Of a stretch of 64,000 nucleotides of DNA, positions 7,615 to 17,316 are shown piece after piece. The notes under the pieces were generated by a model. It searched no databases. It was not told the origin of the DNA and saw only the letters and a list, made by a program, of their open reading frames with translations. Position 1 is the first letter of the stretch. Every line of letters begins with the position of its first letter. A program made the position numbers and the translations under genes. This DNA comes from Myxococcales bacterium (GTDB lineage Bacteria > Myxococcota_A > UBA796 > GCA-2862545), in NCBI GenBank assembly GCA_019634415.1, contig JAHQVJ010000041.1:1-64000 (forward strand), read 5' to 3'.

Positions 7615-8398
7615 GAAGCACGGACTCCAGGCTCGTCTTTCGGTTCGTTCCCTCGGACCGCTGCCCGATGATCAGCGCGCACGGAACCTCGTACTCTCCC
7701 GCCGGAAACCGCTTGGGGCGGGTGCCGGGGATCACCACGGAACGAGGCGGCACCGCGCCACGGTGGACCACCTCCTCGGGACCGGTCACGTCGATGATGG
7801 AGGTGGACGCCGTGATGGTGACGCCAGCCCCAAGAACAGCCTCACGGCCTACGTGCACGCCCTCCACGACGATGCAGCGCGACCCCAAGAAGGCACCGTC
7901 CTCGACGATCACAGGACGCGCCCCAGGGGGCTCGAGCACGCCACCGATACCCACGCCGCCCGACAGATGCACCCCCTTGCCGATCTGCGCACAGGATCCC
8001 ACAGTGGCCCACGTATCGACCATCGTGCCCGCCCCCACGTACGCACCGATGTTGACGTAGCCGGGCATCACCACGCAGCCAGCCTCCAGATGGGCCCCGA
8101 ACCGCACCGTCCCTGGAGGAACGACCCGCACGTTCTGCTCCGCCAGGTCCATCTTCAGCGGGATCTTGTCGTGGAAGCGGTACTCTCCATACGTGCCCTC
8201 ACGCATCGGCATCATGCGGAAGTAGAGCAAGATCGCCTGCTTCAGCCATCCGTGAACCACCCAGTCGTCACTCGTGGGCTCAGCGACGCGCAGCTCCCCT
8301 CGGTCGAGGGCCGCAATGACGGTCTGAACCGCATCCTCGTCGATCTTCGGACCTGCCCACGAGGCAGCGATGCGAGCACGCAGCTTGTCGGTATCCAT
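7592..8398 (-). CDS. dapD: Tetrahydrodipicolinate N-succinyltransferase DapD
   Basis: 268 residues, matching the E. coli enzyme in length. The N-terminal helical domain is followed by a left-handed beta-helix of hexapeptide repeats (from VRFGAHLEAGCVVMPGYVNIGAYVGAGTMVD to about residue 210). It transfers a succinyl group to tetrahydrodipicolinate in the succinylase branch of lysine/meso-DAP synthesis, so this organism probably makes DAP by that route. GGGAGG precedes the ATG. Confidence 0.95.
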   Translation of the reverse strand: MDTDKLRARIAASWAGPKIDEDAVQTVIAALDRGELRVAEPTSDDWVVHGWLKQAILLYFRMMPMREGTYGEYRFHDKIPLKMDLAEQNVRVVPPGTVRFGAHLEAGCVVMPGYVNIGAYVGAGTMVDTWATVGSCAQIGKGVHLSGGVGIGGVLEPPGARPVIVEDGAFLGSRCIVVEGVHVGREAVLGAGVTITASTSIIDVTGPEEVVHRGAVPPRSVVIPGTRPKRFPAGEYEVPCALIIGQRSEGTNRKTSLESVLREFAVAV

Positions 8399-8613
8399 GG
8401 GGCCTCCCGGCTTCGCACCTAATCCCCCAGATGCCCGAGGGCATCGACCGATCCCACCGCACGGCGGCGCCCCACAACGCCTGCTGGGATGTCCGGAAGG
8501 TAGATGTCATCGACGTACATCACGTCCGGCTCGATGAATCGGGGAGGGGGGTCGTGCCCAACGCGGCCGGTGTTAGTCTTGCGCCGGAGGTGACGGTGCG
8601 CAGAGGCGTGTTC

Positions 8614-9576
8614 ATGGCCGTGTTCCTGTGGATCTCGCTGGCGTGCGCGGGGCTTCAACCCACAGCCCCTCTCAATCCCGGAAACGACGAGACCATCGTG
8701 TTCGAGGTGCCCAAGGGGGCCACTCCGAAGGCCATCGGCGGCCCCCTCGTGGATGCTGGGATCTTTCCGTCCAGTCTGGCCTGGGACGTGTTCCTGCGCA
8801 CCACCGACGCCTCTTGCCTGAAGGCCGGCAAGTTCGAGCTCCGCATGAGCATGTCTCCCAACGAGGTCCTCGAGACCTTGTGTGGGGCTCCACTGGCGGA
8901 CGACGTGCCGTTCACCGTGCTCGAGGGCTGGCGCATCCGAGACGTCGACGCCGCCTTGGTGGAGAAGGGGTGGATCGAGCCAGGCGCCTATGCCGCAATC
9001 GCGAACGGCAAGGGAGTTCCCGCCCCGTTCGAGGTTCGTAGCACCACGTACGAAGGCTACCTGTGGCCCGAGACGTACATGGTCAACCCCGACAACTTCG
9101 ATGCGGGTCAACTCATCGAGCGCCAACTCGCGACGTTTCAGGAGCGATTCCTCGCGAAGCACACCGACTACGGCAACCGCACCCTCAACGAGATCGTCGT
9201 GATGGGGTCCCTGCTGGAGCGGGAGGAGCCCAAGCCCGAGAATCGCCCGTTGGTGGCGGGTATCCTGTGGAAGCGCATCGACCGGGGCATCCCCCTGGGG
9301 GTAGACGCGACGAGCCGGTACACCATCGAGAAGTGGAACGACCGACGAGCCTTCCTCGCCAAGCTGCGGGACCCGTCCGACCCGTACAACACTCGCAAGA
9401 AGAAGGGCTTGCCTCCGACGGCCATCGGCGCACCCACCCTCACGTCGCTGGAGGCGGCGATGAACCCGAAGTCCTCTCCCTACCTCTACTATCTGCACGA
9501 CGCCGACAAGAACCTACACCCCGCACGAAACGGGGCAGAGCACGAGGCCAACAGGAAGAAGTACAACGTGTACTGA
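8614..9576 (+). CDS. mltG: Endolytic transglycosylase MltG
   Basis: 320 residues of the YceG/MltG family, which cleaves nascent glycan strands in the periplasm and sets their length. The LEGYLFPDTY-type motif reads YEGYLWPETY. The catalytic-Glu region is VVMGSLLEREE, and the conserved C-terminal YNTRKKKGLPPTAIGAP and SLEAAMNP are present. The N-terminus MAVFLWISLACAG is hydrophobic and could be a lipoprotein signal. An AGAGG is seven bases before the ATG; the longer open frame upstream is not protein-like. The 8399-8613 gap to dapD must hold both divergent promoters. Confidence 0.92.
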   Translation: MAVFLWISLACAGLQPTAPLNPGNDETIVFEVPKGATPKAIGGPLVDAGIFPSSLAWDVFLRTTDASCLKAGKFELRMSMSPNEVLETLCGAPLADDVPFTVLEGWRIRDVDAALVEKGWIEPGAYAAIANGKGVPAPFEVRSTTYEGYLWPETYMVNPDNFDAGQLIERQLATFQERFLAKHTDYGNRTLNEIVVMGSLLEREEPKPENRPLVAGILWKRIDRGIPLGVDATSRYTIEKWNDRRAFLAKLRDPSDPYNTRKKKGLPPTAIGAPTLTSLEAAMNPKSSPYLYYLHDADKNLHPARNGAEHEANRKKYNVY

Positions 9577-9593
9577 CGCCGTCCGTCGGCGTC
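9575..9593. terminator. GC-rich hairpin at mltG stop
   Basis: Perfect 7-bp stem GACGCCG/CGGCGTC with a 5-nt loop, overlapping the mltG stop codon and not followed by a T-run. It could stabilise the mRNA 3' end or assist the terminator downstream. Confidence 0.45.
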
Positions 9594-9701
9594 TCGCCGC
9601 CTGAACAGATGTAGACCAGACAGCAGCAAGGCCCACTGGAGCATCGTCCCGGACGCCACATCGTTCCGAGCGGAGGCACGACATCCTCCCCTCGAGAGTC
9701 G

Positions 9702-9727
9702 AAGGCCCTCAAGCATCGGGCCTTTTG
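9702..9727 (+). terminator. Rho-independent terminator candidate after mltG
   Basis: Stem AAGGCCC/GGGCCTT (7 bp) with a 9-nt loop; its 3' arm runs into TTTT on the + strand. It lies between mltG and the HDOD-GGDEF gene and is the best intrinsic-terminator match in the window. Confidence 0.6.
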
Positions 9728-9753
9728 GCTCGACAGGAGGATGCGGAGGGCAG

Positions 9754-11289
9754 ATGGCTTCGTTGCCGGCTCCACCCCGGGCACTCGCGTCCATCCTGGA
9801 CGCCGCGTCCGATCCGGACGTTCAGATCGACAGCCTCGCTCGCATGGTCGCAGCAGACCCGAGCTTCGCCGCTGTCGTGCTGAAGACGGCAAACACGACT
9901 CGGTACCGCGGAAGTCGCCAAGAGCCCATCACCGACCTGCGTCAGGCCACCCTGCGCCTCGGTGTCCGAAGCCTCCGAAACTACGCGCTGTGTCACACCG
10001 CCCGCTGTTGCGCGGCCTCTGGAGACCTCGGCGAGTTCGACCTGAACCAGTTCTGGGAGGACTGCGTGCGGCGAGCGGTGGCGGCAGAGCTCCTCGCAGA
10101 ACACCTCCACGGAGTGGATCCGCGAGAAGCATTCACCGTGGGCCTGCTGCTGGAGGTCGGTGTCGTGGTGCTGATGATGGCACATCCCGAGCATGCGGGC
10201 GCATGGGGAGATGTTCAGCACGCCGAGCCGATCGTTCGACTGTCGCAGGAGCTCGTGTTGTTCGGGCGTACCCACGCCGACACGAACGCCGAGCTCGCCG
10301 AAGAGTGGCAGCTTCCGGACGAGATCGCCCTGCCGCTCATACACCACCACAATGCCGACAGCGTTCCCACGCCACTGCGCGACATGGCGCGCGTGGCTGC
10401 GGGCGCTGAGACCTTGGCATCGGTGCTCAGCAGCCACGACAAGCGCTCCACGCTGGATCGGGCGAATCACCAGCTGGCCGATCTCATCGGGGCCGACACG
10501 GACAAGGTGAGCGAGATCGTCGACGCCTTGGGCCAGCGGGTCCAAGACGCCGCTGAGGCGCTTGGCATCCACGTGGGCGAGCAGCCCCGCATGGAAGACA
10601 TCCTCAAGGCGGCCAACCAGAGCCTCGTGAACATGAACCTGTCCTACGAGGATCTGGTTCGGCGCCTCGAAGCCCTGATCATCGAGAAGGAGGCCTTGGC
10701 CGCACAGCTCGACGAGCGCAACCGAGAGCTCCAGCGCCTCAGCGTGACCGACACCCTCACACAGCTCCCCAACCGACGAGAGCTGTTCCGCCGCCTCAAC
10801 GACGAGCTGCATCGCATCAAGCGGCACGGAACGTCACTGGCCATGGTCGTGGCGGACATCGATCACTTCAAGCGCATCAACGACACCTGGGGTCACGTGT
10901 TCGGGGACGAGGTGCTGACCAAGGTCGCCACGACCTTGGGCGGCTGCGCGAGGACCAACGACGTGGTGGCGCGGGTAGGGGGGGAAGAGTTCGCTGCCCT
11001 GCTTCCGAACACCGACCTGCGGGGAGGGGCGACCCTGGCGAACCGCATGCGCGTGAGCGTGTCGCGACTACCGCTGACCGCACCCGACGGCCAGACCGTC
11101 CGCATCACGGTGTCCTTCGGAATCGCCTGGCTTCAAGGGCCCTGGCGAGGCCCCACCAACATCGAAGCGGTGTCCACCCAGCTCTACTCCGCGGCTGACG
11201 GCGCGCTGTACCACAGCAAGAAGAACGGCAGGAACCGCGTGACACCCAGCACCGATGCCGTGCCATGGGCGCAGGACGTGGCCGCGTAG
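9754..11289 (+). CDS. HDOD-GGDEF diguanylate cyclase
   Basis: 511 residues. Residues ~1-220 form an HDOD domain, a metal-free relative of HD domains used in signalling. A linker with a coiled coil (EALIIEKEALAAQLDERN) leads to a GGDEF domain. The active site is GGEEF (409-413) with an intact inhibitory RxxD (RTND) five residues before it, so c-di-GMP synthesis with product inhibition is expected. GGAGG precedes the ATG at good spacing. There is no membrane segment, so it is cytoplasmic. Confidence 0.92.
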   Translation: MASLPAPPRALASILDAASDPDVQIDSLARMVAADPSFAAVVLKTANTTRYRGSRQEPITDLRQATLRLGVRSLRNYALCHTARCCAASGDLGEFDLNQFWEDCVRRAVAAELLAEHLHGVDPREAFTVGLLLEVGVVVLMMAHPEHAGAWGDVQHAEPIVRLSQELVLFGRTHADTNAELAEEWQLPDEIALPLIHHHNADSVPTPLRDMARVAAGAETLASVLSSHDKRSTLDRANHQLADLIGADTDKVSEIVDALGQRVQDAAEALGIHVGEQPRMEDILKAANQSLVNMNLSYEDLVRRLEALIIEKEALAAQLDERNRELQRLSVTDTLTQLPNRRELFRRLNDELHRIKRHGTSLAMVVADIDHFKRINDTWGHVFGDEVLTKVATTLGGCARTNDVVARVGGEEFAALLPNTDLRGGATLANRMRVSVSRLPLTAPDGQTVRITVSFGIAWLQGPWRGPTNIEAVSTQLYSAADGALYHSKKNGRNRVTPSTDAVPWAQDVAA

Positions 11290-11292
11290 CTC

Positions 11293-11312
11293 CCGCGGGA
11301 CGCATCCCGCGG
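11293..11312. terminator. Hairpin after the HDOD-GGDEF gene
   Basis: Perfect 8-bp stem CCGCGGGA/TCCCGCGG with a CGCA tetraloop, 3 nt after the stop codon. No T-run follows, so it may be a Rho-type or 3'-protecting hairpin. Confidence 0.45.
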
Positions 11313-11369
11313 CCTCGGGGGTCGAACCGTTCGCAGTGCGGTACAACGCGCGTGAAGGGGAGGGACCCG

Positions 11370-12575
11370 ATGGCGATGATCTTGGCCGCCTTGGCGACGA
11401 TGGGCTGCTCGGGCTCGGGGGCTGGGGACCGCTTGGTGCGAGACCGCGACCGACCCGAGCCCACCACGACGGATAGCTCGTCGTCCACCACGCCCGAGCC
11501 GACCGAGCCCGATCCCATCTCGGCGGATCGGCGCTGGGACTGCAGTGGCCTGGATCCCGCCGACCCCGCACCCCTCGGCGGACGTGTGGCCCTGACGTTC
11601 GACGACGGGCCCACGACGACCCACACCGCATCGATCGTGGGCACCTTGCGCGCCTGGGACGTGCCCGCGACCTTCTTCATCGTGGGTGAGATGTTGGCTG
11701 ATCCGGATTCCTGGGAGCTCGTGGAGGACATGCTCGACGATCCGTTGTTCGACGTGGCCAACCACTCGTGGGATCACGCGGATCTGTCTTCCTTGTCGCG
11801 CTCGGCCCTCGAGGCGGAGGTAGACGACACCACAGACCTCATCGAGACCTTCGGGATCACGCCGCGCTTCTTTCGGTTTCCCTTCGGGGCGTCCACCTGT
11901 GATGCCGTAGATCTGGCCCGGGACCGCGGGATGCACGTGGCAGGCTGGCACGTCGACACGGCTGACTGGTGCTACGCCGCCATCGGTACCACGGGCACCT
12001 GTCGCACCACCGACTACTGGCGCGTGCCCACCGAGCACCAGTCCGACATGATCGGCTTCACCATGGAGCAGGTTCGACGGTTCGACGGAGGCGTGATCCT
12101 GCTCCACGACATCCACGCCTACACCGCCAACACGCTACCCGACTTGCTCGAGGCACTGGATGACGAGGGCTTCACCATCGTTCCACTCCACGACTTGGAT
12201 GCCTTCCCCAGGCTCAACGCCGACGATCCCATCGATCTGCCCTACCTGGGCGAGGCCTGCAGCGTGGACGACGATGCATGCTGGCAGATCGAGTATCAGT
12301 CGTGGTGCGAGCCCACCCATCCCGAGGACACATCGTCCAGCACGGGGATCTGCACGCTGCCCTGCGAGGGCTTCTGCTTGGACCGACCGGGTGCAGCGAC
12401 GACGTTCTGCGCCACGGTGGATCCAGGAGCCGGCCAGTGTGTGGGACGCTCCGACAGCGAGAACGACTGGTGCGACGCGATCGACGGCACCGTGGAGCAA
12501 GAGTTGGAGCGCTGGGTGGGAAGCTCGGGGGTGTCAGCCGCTCGCGCGGATGTGTGTGTGCCCCCAGGCTGGTGA
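11370..12575 (+). CDS. NodB-type polysaccharide deacetylase lipoprotein
   Basis: 401 residues. A lipoprotein signal ends at C13 (LATMGC), then a Ser/Thr/Pro-rich linker. The NodB domain shows TFDDG (76-80), the metal ligands in NHSWDH (H132, H136), RFPFGAS and the late LLHDIH. The enzyme should remove acetyl groups from a cell-envelope polysaccharide or peptidoglycan in a zinc-dependent way. The last ~130 residues hold at least ten cysteines, suggesting a disulfide-bonded domain of unknown role. A purine-rich GGGGAGGGA precedes the ATG. Confidence 0.88.
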   Translation: MAMILAALATMGCSGSGAGDRLVRDRDRPEPTTTDSSSSTTPEPTEPDPISADRRWDCSGLDPADPAPLGGRVALTFDDGPTTTHTASIVGTLRAWDVPATFFIVGEMLADPDSWELVEDMLDDPLFDVANHSWDHADLSSLSRSALEAEVDDTTDLIETFGITPRFFRFPFGASTCDAVDLARDRGMHVAGWHVDTADWCYAAIGTTGTCRTTDYWRVPTEHQSDMIGFTMEQVRRFDGGVILLHDIHAYTANTLPDLLEALDDEGFTIVPLHDLDAFPRLNADDPIDLPYLGEACSVDDDACWQIEYQSWCEPTHPEDTSSSTGICTLPCEGFCLDRPGAATTFCATVDPGAGQCVGRSDSENDWCDAIDGTVEQELERWVGSSGVSAARADVCVPPGW

Positions 12576-12584
12576 TCGCCCCCA

Positions 12585-13961
12585 CTACTTGCCGATGCAG
12601 AATCGGGCGAACACCGCGTCCAGCACGTCCTCCCGCGTGTCCGCTCCGGTGAGCTCGTCGATGAACCCCAGGGCCTCGGTCAACAGATCCGCAGACACCG
12701 CAACGCCCGCAACGTCCATGGCCTCGACCGCGGCATCGCAGGCCGCCGCGACGCGCAGCAACAGATCTCGCTGACGCGCAGACGCCACCAGCAACTCATC
12801 CCCCATGGATCCGACCCCCGCAGCTCGCACCAGGGCCTTCTGCAAAGCCTCCAACCCCTCGCCGGTCACCGCACTGGTGCACAACGCCCCCTCCGGCGGT
12901 GTCGCGTGGGGACGATCCACACCGTTGTACACAACGAGTCGTCGGCGTTCTACCGTGCGTTCCAGCAACTCCCGCTCGACGTCGTCCACAGCGTGTGGAC
13001 CAGCGCGGAGGACCACCAAGATCACGTCCGAATCGTCCACCAGCTCCTGTCCGAGCGCCACCCCCGCGGCCTCCACCGGATCGTCGGTGGATCGCTCGCC
13101 AGCGGTGTCGAGCAACGTGATCTCGAGCGGCCCCACCCGACAGCGTGCCTCCACGACGTCGCGCGTCGTGCCCGGAGTCGCGTGCACCAGGGCCCGAGGG
13201 CGTCCCACCAGCCGATTGAAGAGCGATGACTTCCCCGCGTTGACGGGTCCCACCAACGCAACCCTCACGCCGTCCACCAACGCCTGACCCGCTCGATGGC
13301 TCTCGCCCAGCGATCGAAGAGCATCCCCAACGGCATGAAGCGCCTCGCATAGCGCAACGTCGTTCTCGAGCGCCAGCTCGTCCGCCGGGTAGTCCAGCCG
13401 CGCCTCCAGCTCGGCCACGACATCGACGATCCGTTGCCTCGTGGCATCGACACGCCGAGCCAGCACACCAGACAAGCCTGCCCGCCCCAGCCGCAGCCCG
13501 CCTGGGCTCGTGGCTCGAATCACCTGATCCACCGCCTCGGCACTCAGCAGATCCAGCCTCCCCTGCATCACGGCCCGCCGGGTGAACTCACCTGGCTGCG
13601 CTGGCCGCGCCCCCGCCTCGACAAAGCGCTGCACTACCAGCTGCACCAGCAGGGGATTCCCGTGAACCGTGACCTCGCAGACGTCTTCGCCCGTCGCGGT
13701 GGCGGGGCCACGAAAGACCGTCGCCAACCCGTCGTCGATCGCCTGGCCATCGGAGCCCACCACATCCACTCGGCGGGCTCGACCCACATCCTCCCAGGGC
13801 CGAGCGGTGTGATGCCCGCGCAGCACCTGCCTCAGCACCTCATCGAGGCCGCGCCCTGTCAACCGCACCAAGGCCAAGGCGGAGTGCCCGTGTGGTGTGG
13901 CGGCTGCGACGATCACGTCTCCCCACCCATCGGGGGAGACGGAACGAGCCGCCACGGCCAT
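12585..13961 (-). CDS. mnmE: tRNA modification GTPase MnmE
   Basis: 458 residues. The N-terminal formyl-THF-binding domain is followed by a helical domain with an inserted G domain: P-loop GPVNAGKS (238-245), switch region PGTTRD, DTAGE and the C-terminal CIGK carrying the catalytic cysteine. With MnmG it modifies U34 of certain tRNAs. The start overlaps the jag stop as ATGA. It is the last gene of the leftward rpmH-rnpA-yidC-jag-mnmE run. Convergent with the deacetylase gene 9 nt away. Confidence 0.96.
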   Translation of the reverse strand: MAVAARSVSPDGWGDVIVAAATPHGHSALALVRLTGRGLDEVLRQVLRGHHTARPWEDVGRARRVDVVGSDGQAIDDGLATVFRGPATATGEDVCEVTVHGNPLLVQLVVQRFVEAGARPAQPGEFTRRAVMQGRLDLLSAEAVDQVIRATSPGGLRLGRAGLSGVLARRVDATRQRIVDVVAELEARLDYPADELALENDVALCEALHAVGDALRSLGESHRAGQALVDGVRVALVGPVNAGKSSLFNRLVGRPRALVHATPGTTRDVVEARCRVGPLEITLLDTAGERSTDDPVEAAGVALGQELVDDSDVILVVLRAGPHAVDDVERELLERTVERRRLVVYNGVDRPHATPPEGALCTSAVTGEGLEALQKALVRAAGVGSMGDELLVASARQRDLLLRVAAACDAAVEAMDVAGVAVSADLLTEALGFIDELTGADTREDVLDAVFARFCIGK

Positions 13962-14932
13962 CAGGCGGGGATGATCTGCACGAACTTCATGGTGCGACCG
14001 TTCTCTTCGCGCTGCTCCGACTGGCTGTCCACACCGTCGATCTCGGAGATCTCCAGGTGCACCACGCGTCGGTCGTAGGCGTTGAGCTCCAGGTTGATGG
14101 TGTACGTCTTGCCCGTCTCGACGGCCTTCTCGGCACCTCGACGGGCCAGGGCTCGCAGCTTGTCTTCCGGGTAGCGGCCCTTCGCACGATCCCGACCGCG
14201 GTCGCGCCGACCCCGCTCGCCACGCCCGCGACTGCGCTCGCGCCGAGGCTTGCGCTCTCCGCGCGCGTCCCCCACGTCCACGTCCACAGTGAGGTCGCCG
14301 AACTTGCGCTCCAGCGCCAGTCCGAGCAGATGCCGGATGGCCCCGAGCGTGGCGCCTCGCTTACCGACGATCCGACCTGCTCGCTCGGCATCGATGGCCA
14401 GGTGAACCCGCTCCTCGTTGCCGGAGCCCGAGACCTTGCCCTCTACACTCATCAGCTCGAGCAGCTTCTCGAACCACGCCTGAGCGAAGTCGGATGCCTC
14501 GGTGCTCCCTTCCTCGGCACCACGGAGCTGCTCCGGCTTACCATCTTCGCTCTCGGAACGATCCGGCGCTGCCTCGGCGTCTTCGTCCGCATCGTCCTTA
14601 CGCGGCTTGCGCTTCCGCTTCTTACGCTCACCGTTGTCCTCGTCCCGATCCCGATCCCGGTCCCGCTCTCGGTCGCGCTTCGGCTTGGACTTGACCTCCT
14701 TCTTGGTCTCCGCCGCATCCTCCGATGGGGCAGGGCGCCCGGACTCCCACGCCACGATCCTGACCGTGGTGCGGGCGACAGAGACGCCCGTGGAGCTGCG
14801 AAAGTGGGACAGATCGACTTTGTAGTCCACCTGCTCGGGATGGAGACCCAACTCTTCGGCGGCACCGGCAATGGCCTTGCTCAGGTCACGTCCTTCCGCT
14901 TCGACTGTGGTGGCGCCTTCGGGGATTGCCAT
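13961..14932 (-). CDS. jag: RNA-binding protein Jag/KhpB (Jag_N-KH-R3H)
   Basis: 323 residues. The Jag_N domain (TVEAEGRDLSKAIAGAAEEL) is followed by a long charged linker with RDRERDRDRDRD and a KRKRKPRK patch. Then comes a KH domain with GKRGATLGAIRHLLG, a second Arg-rich linker and an R3H domain ending AYDRRVVHLEISEIDG. Such proteins bind RNA and affect cell-wall synthesis and division. The ATG at 14932 has GGAGAGG directly upstream; another ATG at 14947 lacks this. The linkers are longer and more charged than usual. Confidence 0.92.
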   Translation of the reverse strand: MAIPEGATTVEAEGRDLSKAIAGAAEELGLHPEQVDYKVDLSHFRSSTGVSVARTTVRIVAWESGRPAPSEDAAETKKEVKSKPKRDRERDRDRDRDEDNGERKKRKRKPRKDDADEDAEAAPDRSESEDGKPEQLRGAEEGSTEASDFAQAWFEKLLELMSVEGKVSGSGNEERVHLAIDAERAGRIVGKRGATLGAIRHLLGLALERKFGDLTVDVDVGDARGERKPRRERSRGRGERGRRDRGRDRAKGRYPEDKLRALARRGAEKAVETGKTYTINLELNAYDRRVVHLEISEIDGVDSQSEQREENGRTMKFVQIIPA

Positions 14933-14979
14933 GTCCTCTCCACTCATCGCCCGCACCGTTGGGTCGGACGAGTGTAGGT

Positions 14980-16722
14980 TCACGATGATGCGGCTGCCGC
15001 CGCTTCGGGCGTGTCCGCGGTGTCCAGATTTCGCTTGATCAGCCACTGCTGGATGTTCGAGAGCACCATGTTCACGAACACATAGACCGCGAGCCCAGAT
15101 GGGAACGCGAAGAAGAGGAGCCCGAAGAACAGCGGCATCAAGCGCATCACCTGCTGCTGCGTGGGGTCCATGTTGGTTGGCGTGCTGAACTGCTGCTGCA
15201 CGAACATCAACACCATGATGGTGATCGGCAGGACCAAGTACGGATCCGGCTCGGTCAGGTCGCGCAGGTAGAGAAACTCGGTGTGGTACAGGTCCACACT
15301 GGTGAGCAGCACGTTGTACAGCGCGATCCACACGGGCATCTGCACCACCATCGGAAGGCAGCCCGCAGCCGGATTCACGTTGTTCTCTTGCATCACCTCG
15401 AAGAGCTTCTTGTTCATCTCCTGAGGGTTGTCGGCCATCTCCTCGCGGATGCGATTCAGCTCGGGCTGGATCTGCTGCATCTTCTGCATCGACCTGAACG
15501 ATCGCTGCGTCATGGGGAAGAACAGGAGCTTCACCACCAGGGTGAGCATCACGATGGCCACGCCCCAGTTGCCCACGCCTGCGTAGAACAAGCGGAGCAG
15601 CCACAGCAGTGGGTAGCCGAAGAACGCGAACCAGCCGAGGTCCACGACTCGCTCGAGCTCCTCGTGGACGGCGCCGAGGGTGGCCATGTCGTTCGGACCC
15701 ACGTAGGCCGTGAATGACTGCGACACCGACGCACCGGGAGCCAGCGGGCCCTCCACCACGACATGAGTGCCATCCAGCGCCTGCTCACCCGCTCCGAGCC
15801 TCGACAGATAGCCGGTCACCGCCTCGGGCTCGTCCGGTACGAGGTAGAAGCCGAAGTAGCGATCCGACACGCCGAACCACGACACAGGACCCTCGAGGGC
15901 AAAGCTCTGCTCCTCGGGATCGTCGGACAGCCGAGTCCCGGCCTGCACGCACCCCGCTCCGAGGGCGCCTCCGTAGTACAGGTCGTCGCCCACCACGGCC
16001 GTGGGCTGGCGCTGGCTCGTGTAGCGCGCGGTCATACCGCTTCCGCCGGACACGGCGGAGTCGTGCATGCTCAGCCACAGCCCACCCGAGAAGGGGGTCG
16101 AGCTCGTGTTGCTCCAGGTGACGTCCACGTCGATGGTGCACACATCGTTCACGGACGACCGAGTCCAGCGCTGCTCCACCTGCAGTCCGTGAGAGGACCT
16201 GCCCCGGAGCAACCAGCTGTCGTCCGACTCCTCCACCACCGCCAGCCTCGCAGGTGCGTCGACCTGCGGACCTGCACCCGTGCCGACGACCAAGGCGCGT
16301 CCGTACTCACCCACGACCTCGGCAGGGCCAGGCTCGGCGGGACCCCAAGGATGCCAGCCTCCCTCGACGGACCCCGTGATCTTCCCCCACAGCCAGGAGT
16401 ACAGCGGCTGCACGGCGTAGGGGCCTTGGTGCTCCCTCAAGGTGAGGCCAGACAAGCCACCGCTGGTGGAGAAAGTGGCCTCGGCCCCACACATGTCGAA
16501 GGGCGCCTCCCGCTCGGGGATCTCCTCGAGCAGTGGCTCGGACGGCGCTGCGGGAGCAACGGGAGGGACGACCACATCGGCGGGCTCGACCTGCTCGGCC
16601 GCAGCGGCGGCCTCCGCTTCCCGGGCCTCCTGCTCGGCCCGCAGCTGCGGCCCCCGGATGGACAGCCAAGCGTAGTAGATCGCGATGCTCAGCGTGATCG
16701 CGAGCAGCGTGCGGCGATCCAT
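14980..16722 (-). CDS. yidC: Membrane protein insertase YidC
   Basis: 580 residues, the long Gram-negative form. It has an N-terminal membrane helix (LLAITLSIAIYYAWLSI), an Ala/Glu/Pro-rich linker, a large periplasmic domain, then the conserved insertase core (FFPMTQRSFRSMQKMQQIQP with helices through to the C-terminus). It inserts membrane proteins alone or with Sec. The ATG at 16722 is chosen over a TTG one codon earlier. There is no yidD-like gene in the 79 nt before it, although yidD often sits there. Confidence 0.95.
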   Translation of the reverse strand: MDRRTLLAITLSIAIYYAWLSIRGPQLRAEQEAREAEAAAAAEQVEPADVVVPPVAPAAPSEPLLEEIPEREAPFDMCGAEATFSTSGGLSGLTLREHQGPYAVQPLYSWLWGKITGSVEGGWHPWGPAEPGPAEVVGEYGRALVVGTGAGPQVDAPARLAVVEESDDSWLLRGRSSHGLQVEQRWTRSSVNDVCTIDVDVTWSNTSSTPFSGGLWLSMHDSAVSGGSGMTARYTSQRQPTAVVGDDLYYGGALGAGCVQAGTRLSDDPEEQSFALEGPVSWFGVSDRYFGFYLVPDEPEAVTGYLSRLGAGEQALDGTHVVVEGPLAPGASVSQSFTAYVGPNDMATLGAVHEELERVVDLGWFAFFGYPLLWLLRLFYAGVGNWGVAIVMLTLVVKLLFFPMTQRSFRSMQKMQQIQPELNRIREEMADNPQEMNKKLFEVMQENNVNPAAGCLPMVVQMPVWIALYNVLLTSVDLYHTEFLYLRDLTEPDPYLVLPITIMVLMFVQQQFSTPTNMDPTQQQVMRLMPLFFGLLFFAFPSGLAVYVFVNMVLSNIQQWLIKRNLDTADTPEAAAAASS

Positions 16723-16801
16723 CAACGAACCCGACGAGGCAGGCGCACCGAGCCCGGAGCCATGTGAGCGCGGGGATCCGGATGGGGGTCGTTGCGGAAG
16801 A

Positions 16802-17164
16802 TCAAGCGAGCTCCTTGCGAATCGCCTCGAAGGCCCGACCGAGCGCAGCAGTCAGCTCGGCGTACCCAGCCGAACGAGCACGTGGGCGAGCGATAAGCAC
16901 CACATCAGCTGCCGGCAACAGATGTTGCTGGCGCCGAGTACCCTCTCGCAGCCATCGCTTCACGCGGTTCCGTGCCACGGCATTCCCAACCTTCCGACTC
17001 ACCGCCAGCCCGATCCTCGGACCGTCCAGCCCATTGCTCCGATACACGATGACGAGAGCATCCCCGTGGATCCGACGCCCAGTCCGCTGCGCCCGTCGAA
17101 AGTCGACGGACAGACGGAGGCGACGATGCCTCGGGAAGCGCTCACGCCCCCCGGAGCCACTCAG
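16802..17164 (-). CDS. rnpA: Ribonuclease P protein component (start uncertain)
   Basis: The core matches Rnp[40 protein letters not shown] and the RNR motif. It processes tRNA 5' ends with the RNase P RNA. No ATG, GTG or TTG occurs in frame between the rpmH stop and the conserved core. A CTG at 17164 overlapping the rpmH stop would give 120 residues, the family length. The frame is also open through rpmH to an ATG at 17374 (190 residues) and a TTG at 17446. That layout resembles the Thermus arrangement, where rpmH is nested in rnpA. The CTG is used here as the minimal product. Confidence 0.85.
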   Translation of the reverse strand: MSGSGGRERFPRHRRLRLSVDFRRAQRTGRRIHGDALVIVYRSNGLDGPRIGLAVSRKVGNAVARNRVKRWLREGTRRQQHLLPAADVVLIARPRARSAGYAELTAALGRAFEAIRKELA

Positions 17165-17316
17165 TGCCGCTTGCTCGGCGTGGTGGGCGTCAGCCGCTTC
17201 CGGCCCTTGCGACGACGACGGGCGAGCACCGCACGGCCAGCAGGGGTGCGCATGCGCGCCCGGAAACCATGGCTGCGACGACGCTTGATTCGTGAGGGTT
17301 GATAGGTGCGCTTCAT
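17161..17316 (-). CDS. rpmH: Ribosomal protein bL34
   Basis: 51 residues, [20 protein letters not shown] at the N-terminus with the basic tail typical of bL34; slightly longer than the usual 44-47. GGGAG lies before the ATG. First canonical gene of the leftward operon. Its codons lie inside the open rnpA reading frame, shifted. Confidence 0.97.
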   Translation of the reverse strand: MKRTYQPSRIKRRRSHGFRARMRTPAGRAVLARRRRKGRKRLTPTTPSKRH